The position numbers and the translations under genes are program-made. Under the pieces are notes generated by a model. It ran no database searches. It was not told the origin of the DNA and saw only the letters and a program-made list of their open reading frames with translations. This document shows, one piece after another, positions 46,770 to 57,434 of a stretch of 64,000 bases of DNA. Source of the stretch: Flavobacterium arcticum (GTDB lineage: Bacteria; Bacteroidota; Bacteroidia; Flavobacteriales; Flavobacteriaceae); assembly GCF_003344925.1 (NCBI RefSeq), contig NZ_CP031188.1, forward strand, positions 2,795,001 through 2,859,000, given 5' to 3'. Every line of letters begins with the position of its first letter. The stretch's first letter is position 1.

Positions 46770-47471
46770 TTACTCCCTTATCCTTTTTAGTTCTATTTTC
46801 AGATTGGTTTTATCTTCTTCTTTTACTAGTTTACCATTTTCAAAATATTCCCAAACACCTGTTTTTATATTGTTTTTAAATTCACCTTTGCTAGATATTT
46901 CGCCTGTTGCATCTCTAAAAATAGCCATACCATGTAGCACATCATTTTTATATGTAGACTCTTCAAGTAACGTACCGTCTTCTGTATATTTTTTATATAC
47001 ACCATTTTTAAGTCCATCTTTGTACTGGGCTTCTTCGGCAATATTTCCGTTAGGGAAATATACTTTTCGCATTCCTGTTAGCTTTCCTTTGCTATATTGT
47101 TCTATAGAAAGTATCGCTTCTTTACCAGGATGATAAAACTTCCACTCACCTTCACGAAGCCTGTTTACCTCTTTACCTTCACTTAGTTTTTTACCTTTCT
47201 CATCATAAAATATAGTATATGATACTCCGTTACCTGCACTAAAATCGCGTGTGGCAATCAAGGTACTATTTTTATCGTTTTGATAAAATTTAAATACACC
47301 TGTCTCTTTACCATGATTAAATGCACCCTCATATCGTGGTAGCTTGGTTGTATCATAAACATCACCCCATTTACCGTGACGCTTGCCTTTATCGTCAAAC
47401 TTATTATCTTGTGCCCATGTACTAACAGTAGTTATGAGGAAAGCTAGTAGTACTGCAAATTTTATCTTCAT
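46770..47471 (-). CDS. Exported MORN-repeat protein (YwqK family)
   Basis: The 233-residue protein has a signal peptide ([20 protein letters not shown], cleavage near 20). It then has repeated MORN-like units of about 20-25 residues with a G-x-W/Y-K-x-Y pattern, for example [33 protein letters not shown] and [17 protein letters not shown]. Databases often label such proteins 'toxin-antitoxin YwqK antitoxin'. No toxin gene is nearby and the export signal argues against an antitoxin role. MORN repeats commonly mediate membrane or lipid contact. It precedes mnmA on the same strand by about 48 nt. Confidence 0.8.
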   Translation of the reverse strand: MKIKFAVLLAFLITTVSTWAQDNKFDDKGKRHGKWGDVYDTTKLPRYEGAFNHGKETGVFKFYQNDKNSTLIATRDFSAGNGVSYTIFYDEKGKKLSEGKEVNRLREGEWKFYHPGKEAILSIEQYSKGKLTGMRKVYFPNGNIAEEAQYKDGLKNGVYKKYTEDGTLLEESTYKNDVLHGMAIFRDATGEISSKGEFKNNIKTGVWEYFENGKLVKEEDKTNLKIELKRIRE

Positions 47472-47548
47472 ATTAAAAATTATATACTTTTTTATTATAT
47501 CCCTAAATATAGTTTATTTATTATAACGCAAAATATATGCCCAATCAA

Positions 47549-47572
47549 AAAAGCACTCCGAAGAGTGCTTTT
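47549..47572 (-). terminator. Terminator of yidC
   Basis: AAAAGCACTC pairs with GAGTGCTTTT around a CGAA tetraloop, and on the minus strand a T-run follows. It lies 5 nt after the yidC stop. Confidence 0.88.
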
Positions 47573-47577
47573 TAAAA

Positions 47578-49476
47578 TTATTTTTTGCCTTGTTTTGTTT
47601 TCTGCTGCTCTTGTGCTTGTTCCATCATGGCTTGCATTTTCTGCTGAAACTTGCCTTGCTTTTTCGGCTTGGCTTTATGTTCCTGAATCATAGCGTGTAC
47701 TTTATCTTCTTTTACAATGTAATTTTTAATTACAAACATAATACCTATAGTAATAAGGTTAGATATAAAGTAGTACAAACTTAACCCTGATGCATAGTTA
47801 TTAAAGAATATAAGCATCATTACTGGAGATATGTATATCATTACCTTCATAATCTTACCCATATCTGGCATACCTTCTTGCGGTGGCTGAGCCATACTCT
47901 GGTCGCCCGTTGTCATTTTCATATAGAAGAATATTGCTAGCGAGGCTAATATTGGAAATAAACTTACGTGGTTACCATAAAATGGGATATAAAAATCTAA
48001 ATGTATAACAGAATCATAAGATGATAAATCATCTGCCCAAAGGAAGCTTTTTTGTCTCAATTCAAAATATGATGGGAAGAATTGGAAAAGTGCATAGAAT
48101 ACAGGAATTTGCATTAGGGCTGGTAAACATCCTGCCATAGGACTCACACCTGCCTTATTGTACAGCTTCATTGTTTCCTGCTGCTTTTTCATTGGGTCTT
48201 TCTTATACTTCTCGTTAAGCTCTGTGATTTCAGGACGAATTACCTTCATCTTAGCTTGAGATAAATATGACTTATAAGTAACTGGCGACATTACAAGCCT
48301 TATTAGTATAGTAAAGATTATAATCGCTATACCATAAGGTATAAAACCACTTAATAACCCAAATAGAGGTATAAAAACATAACGGTTTATCCAACCAAAA
48401 ATACCCCAGCCTAATGGCATTACCTCGTCTAGGTTTTTATCATAACTATTTAATATCTTATAGTCTGAAGGACCATAGTACCAGTTCATGTTATAGCTCA
48501 ACTCACCGCCTTTAAACTCTAATGGTATTTTAGTAGAGAAACTTTTTGTAAATAATGTATCTACTTCTTCATCCTTAACTAAGTTTTCCGATTTCATATC
48601 GACAGTCTTAAAAGGAGTATCTGTCAATAGTATAGAAGTAAAGAAGTGTTGTTTATAAGCAACATAAGTAACTTCTTCGGCAGTTTCTGCCTCATTACTA
48701 CCTTGCCCTAAATCATCATCTTTACCATCTTCATATTCATAAACCAAATCAGTATATCTATTTTCATAGGTAACACTTTTTTCATTACGATAAGCCTTTA
48801 ACTGCCATTCTAAATCCATTGGTTTAGACGTATTAACAATATCAGCAAGTCCTTGTGTACGGATTGAGAAATCCATCATGTAGTGATTAGGTTTCAGTAC
48901 ATAACGGTACTCTAAATATTGCTGCGGTCCTGCTTTAAGACGCATAGTAAGTACTTGGTTTTCTCCCTCTTTACTTACTACAGGTTCAAAATAAAGATCT
49001 CTTGTGTTAAGTATACGGTTATCTTTAGTCTGAATTTGCAGGTTAAGATTAGCGTTATTATCTTTTATAAGAGATACTATTTCATTTGAGTTTTTATGAA
49101 ATTGCTCAAAATTATTTAAAGTAGCCGTTTTTATATAACCACCTTTATTGGCAATACTTAATGATAATAGCTCATTTGTAATTTCTGTTATGTTATCTTT
49201 TGCAGATGGTAGTGTAGCACTGTATGCAAATGCCCCTAATGAACTTTTATACTGCGATAGAGTTACTGAGTCGCTAACAGTAGTATCTTTTTCTACAATA
49301 GCAGCATTTGTCTCTGTTAACTGTTGTTGGCTAGATTTATCTATCTGCTCCTTCTTTTCTTCTTCTTGTAACTGTGCTTCGGTATTAGCTGTTTGGTTGT
49401 AGATCATCCATATAAGTAGAGCCCCTATTAAACCAAACCCAAGTAACGTTTTAACGTCTAATTTTTTTTCTTCCAT
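47578..49476 (-). CDS. yidC: Membrane protein insertase YidC
   Basis: The 632-residue inner-membrane protein inserts and folds membrane proteins, alone or with SecYEG. Features are an N-terminal membrane segment (LLGFGLIGALLIWMIYNQ, about 11-28) and a large periplasmic beta domain (about 60-355). The conserved insertase core follows, with five membrane segments from about 360. It carries IRLVMSPVTYKSYLSQAKM, YNKAGVSPMAGCLPALMQIPVFYALFQ and a hydrophilic C-terminus rich in Lys/Gln. It lies downstream of pyrG on the same strand with 54 nt between, a common order in Bacteroidota. Confidence 0.97.
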   Translation of the reverse strand: MEEKKLDVKTLLGFGLIGALLIWMIYNQTANTEAQLQEEEKKEQIDKSSQQQLTETNAAIVEKDTTVSDSVTLSQYKSSLGAFAYSATLPSAKDNITEITNELLSLSIANKGGYIKTATLNNFEQFHKNSNEIVSLIKDNNANLNLQIQTKDNRILNTRDLYFEPVVSKEGENQVLTMRLKAGPQQYLEYRYVLKPNHYMMDFSIRTQGLADIVNTSKPMDLEWQLKAYRNEKSVTYENRYTDLVYEYEDGKDDDLGQGSNEAETAEEVTYVAYKQHFFTSILLTDTPFKTVDMKSENLVKDEEVDTLFTKSFSTKIPLEFKGGELSYNMNWYYGPSDYKILNSYDKNLDEVMPLGWGIFGWINRYVFIPLFGLLSGFIPYGIAIIIFTILIRLVMSPVTYKSYLSQAKMKVIRPEITELNEKYKKDPMKKQQETMKLYNKAGVSPMAGCLPALMQIPVFYALFQFFPSYFELRQKSFLWADDLSSYDSVIHLDFYIPFYGNHVSLFPILASLAIFFYMKMTTGDQSMAQPPQEGMPDMGKIMKVMIYISPVMMLIFFNNYASGLSLYYFISNLITIGIMFVIKNYIVKEDKVHAMIQEHKAKPKKQGKFQQKMQAMMEQAQEQQKTKQGKK

Positions 49477-49530
49477 CTATATTTAAAAATTGTTTCTTTT
49501 ATCTAATTCCTATTGCAAACAGTTATATAA

Positions 49531-51141
49531 TTATTTTTTCCCTGCTACAGCAGCTTTTATAAAGTGTACAAATAACGGATGTGGGTTGGCTACTGTACTT
49601 TTATATTCTGGGTGATATTGTACCCCTATAAAAAATGGATGGTTTGGTAACTCTATTACCTCTACCAATCCTGTATCTGGGTTAATACCTGATGCTTTTA
49701 AACCTGCTTTCTCTAAAGCCTCTCTATACTCGCTATTAAACTCATAACGATGGCGGTGTCTTTCTTGTATTTCGGCAGCACCATATATTTCTTTAGCAAG
49801 CGAACCTTCTTCAAGGTTACATTTCCATGCGCCAAGACGCATTGTTCCGCCTTTATCGGTTATGCTTTTTTGCGCTTCCATTATATTAATAACAGGGTTA
49901 TTAGTACTCGCATTCATCTCTGTAGAGTTAGCATCTTTTAATCCTAATACATTTCTAGAATACTCTATAACTGCCATTTGCATACCAAGACATATACCTA
50001 AAAATGGCATATTGTGCTCTCTTGCATAGCGTACAGTTTCTATTTTACCTTCTATACCACGCTCTCCAAAACCAGGAGCGACTACTATACCATCAAGCCC
50101 TTTTAGCTTTTCGGCTACATTTTCTCTATCAATATACTCTGAATGAATACTGATAACATTAACTTTTGTTTCGTTAGTGGAGCCCGAATGTATAAAGGCT
50201 TCTAATATTGACTTGTACGAATCTTGTAATTCTACATATTTACCTACAAGACCTATATTTACTGTATGTTTAGGGTTTTTAAGTCTAAACAAGAACTCAT
50301 TCCATTGTTTTAAATCGGGTGTGTTCTTTTTTGGTAAATCTAGTTTTTTAAGCGCTACTATATCTAACCCTTCTTCTAGCATAAGGTTAGGCACATCATA
50401 TATTGTAGAAGCATCTATAGACTGTATTACCGCTTCGCGTTTTACGTTACAAAATAAAGCTAGTTTTTGCTTCAAGTCGCTAGAAAGTTCATGCTCTGTA
50501 CGACAAACAAGGATATCGGCTTTTATACCGCTTTCCATTAATGTTTTTACCGAGTGTTGTGTTGGCTTTGTTTTTAGTTCTCCTGCAGCAGCAAGGAAAG
50601 GTACAAGCGTTAAATGAATAACAATACCATTGTTTTCGCCAAGTTCCCAAACTAATTGTCTAACCGACTCTATATAAGGTAGCGATTCAATATCGCCTAC
50701 TGTACCACCTATCTCTGTTATTACAATATCATAATCGCCACTATGCCCCAATTGTTGCATACGGTCTTTAATCTCGTTAGTAATATGCGGTACTACTTGT
50801 ACCGTTTTACCAAGAAACTCTCCTCTTCTCTCTTTTTCAATCACCGAAAGATATACCCTACCAGTAGTAACGTTATTTGCTTGCGAAGTAGGTACATTTA
50901 AAAAACGCTCATAATGCCCTAAGTCAAGATCTGTCTCAGCACCATCATCTGTTACATAACATTCTCCATGTTCATATGGGTTAAGTGTACCTGGATCTAC
51001 ATTAATATACGGGTCAAATTTTTGTATTGTAGTTCTGTATCCTCTTGCTTGCAGTAGTTTTGCTAAAGAGGCAGCAATAATACCCTTACCAAGTGAAGAA
51101 GTCACACCTCCTGTAACAAAAATATACTTTGTTTGATTCAT
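49531..51141 (-). CDS. pyrG: CTP synthase
   Basis: This 536-residue enzyme makes CTP from UTP, ATP and glutamine. The N-terminal synthase domain starts KYIFVTGGVTSSLGKGIIAASLAKLLQARG. The C-terminal class I glutaminase has its oxyanion and nucleophile region FLGICLGMQMAVIEY, with the Cys in GICLGM, and the His/Glu pair in GVQYHPEYKS. It is full length with nothing missing. It is followed by yidC, and the two may share a transcript. Confidence 0.98.
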   Translation of the reverse strand: MNQTKYIFVTGGVTSSLGKGIIAASLAKLLQARGYRTTIQKFDPYINVDPGTLNPYEHGECYVTDDGAETDLDLGHYERFLNVPTSQANNVTTGRVYLSVIEKERRGEFLGKTVQVVPHITNEIKDRMQQLGHSGDYDIVITEIGGTVGDIESLPYIESVRQLVWELGENNGIVIHLTLVPFLAAAGELKTKPTQHSVKTLMESGIKADILVCRTEHELSSDLKQKLALFCNVKREAVIQSIDASTIYDVPNLMLEEGLDIVALKKLDLPKKNTPDLKQWNEFLFRLKNPKHTVNIGLVGKYVELQDSYKSILEAFIHSGSTNETKVNVISIHSEYIDRENVAEKLKGLDGIVVAPGFGERGIEGKIETVRYAREHNMPFLGICLGMQMAVIEYSRNVLGLKDANSTEMNASTNNPVINIMEAQKSITDKGGTMRLGAWKCNLEEGSLAKEIYGAAEIQERHRHRYEFNSEYREALEKAGLKASGINPDTGLVEVIELPNHPFFIGVQYHPEYKSTVANPHPLFVHFIKAAVAGKK

Positions 51142-51284
51142 TATAATATTTGTTGTGTTGTAGTTGTAAAAAACGAGGCAAAAGTACGAAAATTAATCTT
51201 GATGGGATTAATAGAGTCAACGATTTTTAATACAGTACTACTTCTAGGTATTAGTAACTAATATTATAATAATGTTACACTAAT

Positions 51285-51530
51285 TTATGGTTTATTATAT
51301 TGTGCTTTAATATTTCGCACTATATTTTCTAGTCCGTTAACTTTTAGCTCGTATACTAATTGTAACTGCTGCCCTAACTGTCCTTTAGGGAAACCCTTGT
51401 TACTATACCATACTACATAATATTCAGGCAAATCTATAAGGTAACGCCCTTCATATTTACCAAAAGGCATTTTAGTATGCGCTAGTTTTATTAAAAATTC
51501 TTTTTGTTGCTTAGTAGAGATCGGTTCCAA
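51285..51530 (-). CDS. DUF3820 family protein
   Basis: The 81-residue soluble protein contains the DUF3820 signature MPFGKYEGRYLIDLPEYYVVWY followed by a short helical part. Family members are small and often suggested to bind nucleic acid or take part in quorum or virulence control, with weak proof. Its start lies 3 nt after the OsmC gene's stop, so the two are co-transcribed. Confidence 0.82.
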   Translation of the reverse strand: MEPISTKQQKEFLIKLAHTKMPFGKYEGRYLIDLPEYYVVWYSNKGFPKGQLGQQLQLVYELKVNGLENIVRNIKAQYNKP

Positions 51531-51533
51531 ATA

Positions 51534-51932
51534 TTACCAATTAAAAGTTACATCTTTTTCAATATCTGGGTGCAAGCTTTTATGTACTGGGCAAGTTAAA
51601 GCAGTTCTTTCTAATATTGTTCTTGCTTTTTCATCAGCATCAGATTTCATAGTAAATACTACTTCTATTTTAGATATTCTACGAGGTTCTGATTGCATAT
51701 ATTTTGTAACCTCAGCTATAGAGCCTTCTATATTAACACTCATATCGCCGGCTTTTATCCCCATAACGGTAAGCATACAACTTGCCAGCCCGTTAGCTAC
51801 AGTATCGGTAGGTGAAAAGGCTTCGCCTTTACCATTATTATCTAATGGGGCGTCTGATAGTATTTCATTACCTGATTGTAGGTGTACAGATGATGTTCTT
51901 AAATTGCCAAGATAGGTTACTTTTGATGTCAT
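51534..51932 (-). CDS. OsmC/Ohr-family peroxidase-like protein
   Basis: The 132-residue protein has the OsmC pattern FSPTDTVANGLASCMLTVMGIKA (near 38-60), with the first peroxidatic Cys in ASCML, and LTCPVHKSLHPDIE near the C-terminus with the second Cys. This fits a thiol-based hydroperoxidase or an organic-peroxide sensor enzyme. It lies between DUF3820 and the LysM/receptor protein, with 3-nt gaps on both sides. Confidence 0.87.
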   Translation of the reverse strand: MTSKVTYLGNLRTSSVHLQSGNEILSDAPLDNNGKGEAFSPTDTVANGLASCMLTVMGIKAGDMSVNIEGSIAEVTKYMQSEPRRISKIEVVFTMKSDADEKARTILERTALTCPVHKSLHPDIEKDVTFNW

Positions 51933-51935
51933 AAT

Positions 51936-53912
51936 TTATTCTCCTTGTTTTAATATAGGTAATGTAGTATAGGGGTTTATAGGTTTTGCACCAGCTTGTT
52001 TTATGGTAAAATTGTCGTCAAACTGCATGATATATATACCTGTATTGCGGTAACCTCCATTTTCTAATTTATATGAAAATTTATTATCTACTTGTTCTGT
52101 TGTTACAGTATCCATTACCGTCGCAAACAACTCTGGCTGAAACAGTCGTAATATAATATCGAAAGTCACATCAAAACCTCTTGTTGCAAACTGATTTGGC
52201 ACATAGCCATTTTTCTCCTTAAATTTTTTCACAAACAATTGCTCTTGCTCTGTTTTGCTATCATTTGTTACAGAAGGATATATCATTTTTAAATCAGTAA
52301 GCCTACTAATTGGTATTTCGGCATTTTCAAATATTTCATTATTTTCTGGCACTGCAAGCTGTATAGCATATTCAGGAAGCAAATCGGCAAGTAATTTTGT
52401 GACATTTATAGCCATAGCAGTACGCTCTGTTTCTAGTAGTACATAATTTGTTGTACCTTTTATCATCATTGCTTTTAATACCGCCACATCAATCTTTCCT
52501 TCGGCGTTAAGAGCAACCATTTTTACTGTTGGATATTTTTCTCTCAGATATTGTCTAGAACTTGCTTTTTTGGCATCTGTAATGGCTAATATATTCCCTC
52601 CTTGCGCAGTAAGATAATCTAATAATGCTTTTTTAGCGTCATTAGGAGATGGTATAGACTGAAAAAGATTAGGGTATTGCTTACTATACTCTTTAGACAG
52701 TGGCGATATTACAGGTACATTACCTAATATAGATGCTGCTGTTTCTACATTATTAGGAAAAAAAGGACCTATTACCACATCAGTATTATAAAGACTGCTT
52801 TTTATAGCTGCAATATCTGATGTATTTCTTGTTTCTTTTGCGTCTAATATTTTTACTCTTAATGGTAGTCCTAATGCTTCTGCAGAGTCTATAGCCACAA
52901 GTGCTCCCGCATAAAAATCGAGGGTTATATTAAGGAATTTATCGTTTCTAAGTAATTGCGCTCTTACTGTATCAGTCTCTACTCTTTCAAGATTAAAAGG
53001 TATTAGTAAGGCTATTTCTTTAGGCATAGACCTAACTAATGTTGTTTTTAAGTCAATGACTTTTATATCTGTTATTACTATTGTATCGTTTACCGTTTTA
53101 GCTTTAGGTAGTTTTAACTCCATACCTTCTTTAAGCCCTTCTTTTGCATCAGGGTTAAGCGCTATTATCTCCTCTTCGGTAAGACCTGTTTTCTTACCAA
53201 GGTTATAAAATGTTTCTTTTGGTCTTACAATATATGTCATGTAGTTAGGGTCTGAGACTATAGTGGTAATAACCGTTTGATTGTTTACTATTTTTTTATT
53301 TACCAGTTTTAGCTCATAACCTAGCGGCAATAAATCTTTTACCTCTGGGTTTAACTCTTCAAGCAGTTGTAGTGTCATACCAAAATCACGTGCTATAGAG
53401 TATTTTGTTTCTCCTACAACAACAGTATGATATATATAAGCATCAACATTCTCTTTAGCATCAACTTTTTCTACTTTTTTAACCTGTGCAGCAACAGTAC
53501 TACCTTTTATAGGGATAACTATTTCTTGCCCTATTTGTAAATCATCTATACTTGTATGAGGGTTTGCTTTTTCAATATCAACAACAGCTACATTATATTT
53601 TTTTGAAAGGCTATAAAATGTTTCTGATGGTTGTAATACATGAATTGTATTTACCACTTTTGTTGGTTGTTCTTTTGGCAAAACTGGTGGCACTACAGCT
53701 CCTTGTGTAGGTATAAGCAAAACCATATTATCTTTAACACCATTTTTAGCATCAGGGTTTAACCTGTGTATATCATAAGGTGTAACTTTATATTTTTTTG
53801 CAATGTCTCTTACTGTTTCCCCTTTAGTTACAGTGTGTTTTTTATACTCCTGAGAAAAAGCTACTGTTGAGAAAAGTAGTAATGCTAAAAATAAAACTAA
53901 CCTTGTTTTCAT
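51936..53912 (-). CDS. LysM protein with a periplasmic-receptor domain
   Basis: The 658-residue protein has a signal peptide (about 1-20). Four LysM domains follow (about 23-68, 86-134, 157-200 and 224-272, each starting like HTVTKGETVRDIAKKYKVTPYDIHRLNP). From about 290 to 640 it has a type I periplasmic-binding-protein fold, for example ALLIPFNLE and VIGPFFPNNVETAASIL. LysM should bind peptidoglycan, and the receptor half may sense or bind a ligand. This recalls LpoA-like envelope regulators. No partner is seen beyond the OsmC and DUF3820 genes. A hairpin terminator precedes it on the minus strand. Confidence 0.85.
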   Translation of the reverse strand: MKTRLVLFLALLLFSTVAFSQEYKKHTVTKGETVRDIAKKYKVTPYDIHRLNPDAKNGVKDNMVLLIPTQGAVVPPVLPKEQPTKVVNTIHVLQPSETFYSLSKKYNVAVVDIEKANPHTSIDDLQIGQEIVIPIKGSTVAAQVKKVEKVDAKENVDAYIYHTVVVGETKYSIARDFGMTLQLLEELNPEVKDLLPLGYELKLVNKKIVNNQTVITTIVSDPNYMTYIVRPKETFYNLGKKTGLTEEEIIALNPDAKEGLKEGMELKLPKAKTVNDTIVITDIKVIDLKTTLVRSMPKEIALLIPFNLERVETDTVRAQLLRNDKFLNITLDFYAGALVAIDSAEALGLPLRVKILDAKETRNTSDIAAIKSSLYNTDVVIGPFFPNNVETAASILGNVPVISPLSKEYSKQYPNLFQSIPSPNDAKKALLDYLTAQGGNILAITDAKKASSRQYLREKYPTVKMVALNAEGKIDVAVLKAMMIKGTTNYVLLETERTAMAINVTKLLADLLPEYAIQLAVPENNEIFENAEIPISRLTDLKMIYPSVTNDSKTEQEQLFVKKFKEKNGYVPNQFATRGFDVTFDIILRLFQPELFATVMDTVTTEQVDNKFSYKLENGGYRNTGIYIMQFDDNFTIKQAGAKPINPYTTLPILKQGE

Positions 53913-53920
53913 TGTATCTA

Positions 53921-53966
53921 TATAAAAAATTAAGCCGTTACAAAGTTAACTTTTGTAACGACTTAA
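53921..53966 (-). terminator. Terminator after the smaller LysM gene
   Basis: TTAAGCCGTTACAAA (53930-53944) pairs with TTTGTAACGACTTAA (53952-53966) with one wobble. On the minus strand it is followed by six T. It separates the smaller LysM gene from the LysM/receptor gene. Confidence 0.82.
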
Positions 53967-54046
53967 TAATAAACTTTAATCTTATATTATGAAATTATAT
54001 TGCCTTTTAATAGCAAATAGTTCTTCTAAACAGAGTTTAATAGTAC

Positions 54047-54862
54047 CTAATCATGTTGTCCTGGCATAATACTAAGTTTTTGCCCTGCCTGAAGACCATG
54101 TCTTAGTTTTCGCTTATTATACTCGGTAATCTCCTCTATAGTCGTGTTATACTGCCTAGAAAGCCCTATTAATGTTTCGCCCGATTTTACTTCATGAACT
54201 ATAACTCCATCTAGCGTTTCTGGTGTTGGTCCTGCAGGTATAGTAAGCTCTTGCCCTATTTTTAATCCATTTCGTAGCTTTGCTTCATTAGCATTCATTA
54301 TTGCAGTTATAGTTGTATTATAACGCCTACCAAGACTTGTTAATGTTTCGCCAGAAACTACTTGGTGCTTAACTTCAAACACTCCATTTTCAGGCAATGC
54401 AACAGGCTTATAGGGCACAACTACAGGCGCAACTTCAACTAAAGTTTCTTCAACACCTATTTGTGCTATCTCATCATCTATGACCTCATCAACTACAACT
54501 AAAGTATCCTTTTCTACTGGTAAAACCATAGGTTGTGACTGTTGTACAACTGCCCTTTTACTTTTTACAGATTGTTTAGTCTTTTTTGAACCTTTGGTAG
54601 ACATACTTCTACCTATAGGAATTCTCAAAAAAACTCCAGGCGCTATACCTTCAACCGCATCAGGATTTAATTCATATATATCAGATGGGCGTATAACATA
54701 CCTTCTAGCAATCAATGCTACAGTTTCACCTAAGGTAACTCTGTGATTAATCACTTCTTCTGTTTCTTGCTTTTCAGATACAACTGTATGCGATTCTTGT
54801 GCAAAAGCACCATTACTGAACATTAAACCAAAGGCCAATAATGCAACCAGATTCTTTTTCAT
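54047..54862 (-). CDS. LysM-domain exported protein
   Basis: The 271-residue protein has a signal peptide (MKKNLVALLAFGLMFSNGAFA, cleavage near 21). Three LysM domains follow: NHRVTLGETVALIARRYVIR (near 39), KHQVVSGETLTSLGRRYNTT (near 169) and VHEVKSGETLIGLSRQYNTT (near 223). A Pro/Val-rich linker separates the first from the others. It has no catalytic domain, so it is a peptidoglycan-binding adaptor. It lies between guaA and the larger LysM/receptor gene, ends in its own terminator, and is an evident paralog of it. Confidence 0.85.
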   Translation of the reverse strand: MKKNLVALLAFGLMFSNGAFAQESHTVVSEKQETEEVINHRVTLGETVALIARRYVIRPSDIYELNPDAVEGIAPGVFLRIPIGRSMSTKGSKKTKQSVKSKRAVVQQSQPMVLPVEKDTLVVVDEVIDDEIAQIGVEETLVEVAPVVVPYKPVALPENGVFEVKHQVVSGETLTSLGRRYNTTITAIMNANEAKLRNGLKIGQELTIPAGPTPETLDGVIVHEVKSGETLIGLSRQYNTTIEEITEYNKRKLRHGLQAGQKLSIMPGQHD

Positions 54863-55070
54863 TATAATTAATTACAATTACCGTTAAAAATTGATACAAA
54901 TATTTATTCTCTTCAACTTTTTACGGTAGGGTTTAAAACTTAATATATTTTTATCTAATCATGGGGTAACAAATATATTCTTTGCAATTTTAATGAAAAT
55001 AAACAAGGAATAATACGATATCAATATATTTTATCATTAAATAATTGGCATACTTATATAAAATGAGTTA

Positions 55071-56600
55071 TTATTCCCATTCAATAGTAGCAGGTGGTTT
55101 AGAACTAATATCATATACCACTCTATTAACACCTTTTACTTTATTAATTATTTCATTTGATATCTTCATAAGAAAATCGTAAGGTAAGTGTACCCAGTCC
55201 GCCGTCATACCATCAGTAGACTCTACTGCTCTAAGTGCTACTACTTTTTCATAGGTTCGCTCGTCTCCCATTACCCCAACGCTGTTTACAGGAAGTAATA
55301 TTGCACCTGCCTGCCATACTTGGTTGTAAAGTCCGTGCGATTTCAGTCCTTCAATAAATATTGCATCTACTTCTTGTAAAATACGTACTTTTTCGGGAGT
55401 GATGTCTCCTAATATTCTTATAGATAACCCTGGTCCAGGAAAAGGATGTCTACCCAGCAGTTCAGGGTCTATACCTAGTGATGCTCCTACACGACGTACT
55501 TCATCTTTAAAAAGCATACGTAACGGTTCTACAACCTGTAGTTTCATAAAATCAGGCAAACCACCCACGTTATGGTGTGATTTTATAGTTGCCGATGGTC
55601 CTTTTACAGAAACCGACTCAATGACATCTGGGTATATAGTACCTTGCGCTAACCATTTTACATCAGTAAGTTGGTGCGCTTCATCATCAAACACCTCTAT
55701 AAAAACACGACCTATAATTTTACGTTTTGTTTCAGGGTCGTCAACTCCTGCTAATTGCGACAAGAAACGGTCAGATGCATCGACACCTTTCACATTCAAG
55801 CCCATATCTTTATACTGGTGCAATACGCTTTCAAATTCGTTTTTGCGCAGTAATCCGTTATTTACAAAAATACAATATAAATTAGCCCCTATTGCTTTGT
55901 GTAGCAATACTGCTGCCACGGTAGAATCTACTCCGCCCGAAAGCCCAAGTACTACTTTATCATTTTGTATTTTACCTTTTAATTCCTGTACAATATCTTC
56001 TACAAAAGTGTCTGGGGTAAAGTTTTGAGGTACTTCGGCTATATTTACAAGGAAGTTCTCTAGTATTTGCTTACCATCTGTAGAGTGATACACCTCTGGG
56101 TGAAACTGTATAGCATAGGTATCTTCGCCATCTATTCTATAAGCAGCATTCTCTACATCTTTAGTACTTGCAAGTTTTATCCCATTCGTGGGTAGTTGTT
56201 TAATGGTATCGCTATGACTCATCCATACTTGACTACCTGCCTGCACACCATCAAGAAAAGGTTCTTGTTCTTTTAGGTACGAAAGGTTAGCACGCCCATA
56301 CTCACGTGTGTTACTAGGTGCTACTTCTCCGCCATGAAAATGAGCTAGATATTGCGCTCCATAACAAACTGCAAGTAATGGTAGTTTTCCTCGAATTTCT
56401 GAAAGGTCAGGATGCGGTGCATCTTCTGCTCTTACAGAGAAAGGACTACCCGAAAGTATTACAGCTTTGTAGGTGGATAAATCAGTTGGAGGGTTATTAT
56501 AAGGGAAAATTTCGCAAAAGATATTTAACTCGCGAACCCTTCGCGCAATAAGTTGTGTGTATTGCGATCCGAAATCTAAAATTAGTACGTTGTGTTGCAT
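55071..56600 (-). CDS. guaA: GMP synthase (glutamine-hydrolysing)
   Basis: This 509-residue enzyme aminates XMP to GMP. Its N-terminal class I glutaminase has the nucleophile Cys79 in [13 protein letters not shown] and the His in [10 protein letters not shown]. The ATP pyrophosphatase has the PP-loop [17 protein letters not shown] (about 222-238), and the C-terminal dimerisation domain ends [13 protein letters not shown]. The ATG at 56600 ([19 protein letters not shown]) is chosen. The frame two codons longer opens with TTG and has no support. A TATTTTTG box lies directly upstream, so the mRNA leader may be very short. Confidence 0.97.
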   Translation of the reverse strand: MQHNVLILDFGSQYTQLIARRVRELNIFCEIFPYNNPPTDLSTYKAVILSGSPFSVRAEDAPHPDLSEIRGKLPLLAVCYGAQYLAHFHGGEVAPSNTREYGRANLSYLKEQEPFLDGVQAGSQVWMSHSDTIKQLPTNGIKLASTKDVENAAYRIDGEDTYAIQFHPEVYHSTDGKQILENFLVNIAEVPQNFTPDTFVEDIVQELKGKIQNDKVVLGLSGGVDSTVAAVLLHKAIGANLYCIFVNNGLLRKNEFESVLHQYKDMGLNVKGVDASDRFLSQLAGVDDPETKRKIIGRVFIEVFDDEAHQLTDVKWLAQGTIYPDVIESVSVKGPSATIKSHHNVGGLPDFMKLQVVEPLRMLFKDEVRRVGASLGIDPELLGRHPFPGPGLSIRILGDITPEKVRILQEVDAIFIEGLKSHGLYNQVWQAGAILLPVNSVGVMGDERTYEKVVALRAVESTDGMTADWVHLPYDFLMKISNEIINKVKGVNRVVYDISSKPPATIEWE

Positions 56601-56756
56601 GCGCAAAAATAGCTATAAAATTGGTAAATGAAAATGTCACTTCGTTTTTTTATTTACATCATTCTATGATTTTAACAACTTTAAAAATTGACTAAAGGAG
56701 TTTTATATAATACATATAGTTTTTTTAGTATCTTTAAATCTATAACATTCAACGTC

Positions 56757-57434
56757 ATGAAAAAATATACTATAGCACTACTACTCTTTACTTTTTGTAC
56801 TTGTATCTATGCACAAACGCAAGAGTTTTTCCCTCCAGATTACAGCAAAATCGAGAAGAATGTAAAAGACAAAAAATCTACACTATACTTCGATACTCTT
56901 TTTAACCGTTACACTCAAGCTGATAGCACCATGACGCTTGAAGAAAAAAGACATTTATATTATGGCTATTCTTTTCAGGATGAATACTCCCCCTATGGTA
57001 GAGCTGAAGAAGAGAATAAACTGCGTGAACTGTTACAAAAAGAAAATGCCGATAAAAAAGACCTCGAAAAAATTATTGAATATACCGACGCTATTTTAAA
57101 ACAATATCCTTTTAGTATACGAATGAAAGAATATCGTATTTACTCTTTTCGTGAGCTAGGAAAAATAGCCGAAGTAGAGAAAGAAAACATACAAGCCGAA
57201 ATTATTATAGATGCTATACTAAGTAGTGGGGATGGTACTAAAAAAGAAACTTGTTTTTATGTTATTAACACATCAAATGAATATGAATTATTGAATTTAC
57301 TTGGTTTTGATTTTGGCGGAAAGCAATCACTTATAGATGGTGGCTATGACTACCTAACACTAGCCAAAAATTCATACCAGTTAGAAGGTTTTTACTTTGA
57401 CGTTTCGCGATGCTTAGAGTCGTTAAAATTTTAA
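56757..57434 (+). CDS. DUF4919 exported protein
   Basis: The 225-residue protein starts MKKYTIALLLFTFCTCIYAQTQ, a signal peptide cleaved near residue 19. The mature part is helical and matches the DUF4919 pattern, with YGYSFQDEYSPYGRAEEENK and a central KYPFS-type segment (ILKQYPFSIRMKEYRIYSFREL). It is found in Bacteroidota as single genes with no known function. ATG 56757 is chosen because the 23 codons before it cannot be part of a signal peptide. Confidence 0.78.
   Translation: MKKYTIALLLFTFCTCIYAQTQEFFPPDYSKIEKNVKDKKSTLYFDTLFNRYTQADSTMTLEEKRHLYYGYSFQDEYSPYGRAEEENKLRELLQKENADKKDLEKIIEYTDAILKQYPFSIRMKEYRIYSFRELGKIAEVEKENIQAEIIIDAILSSGDGTKKETCFYVINTSNEYELLNLLGFDFGGKQSLIDGGYDYLTLAKNSYQLEGFYFDVSRCLESLKF

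Noticed and set aside
46770..47471. YwqK protein as half of a toxin-antitoxin pair
   Set aside because: The database label is not supported here: the protein has an export signal, consists of MORN repeats and has no toxin gene beside it.
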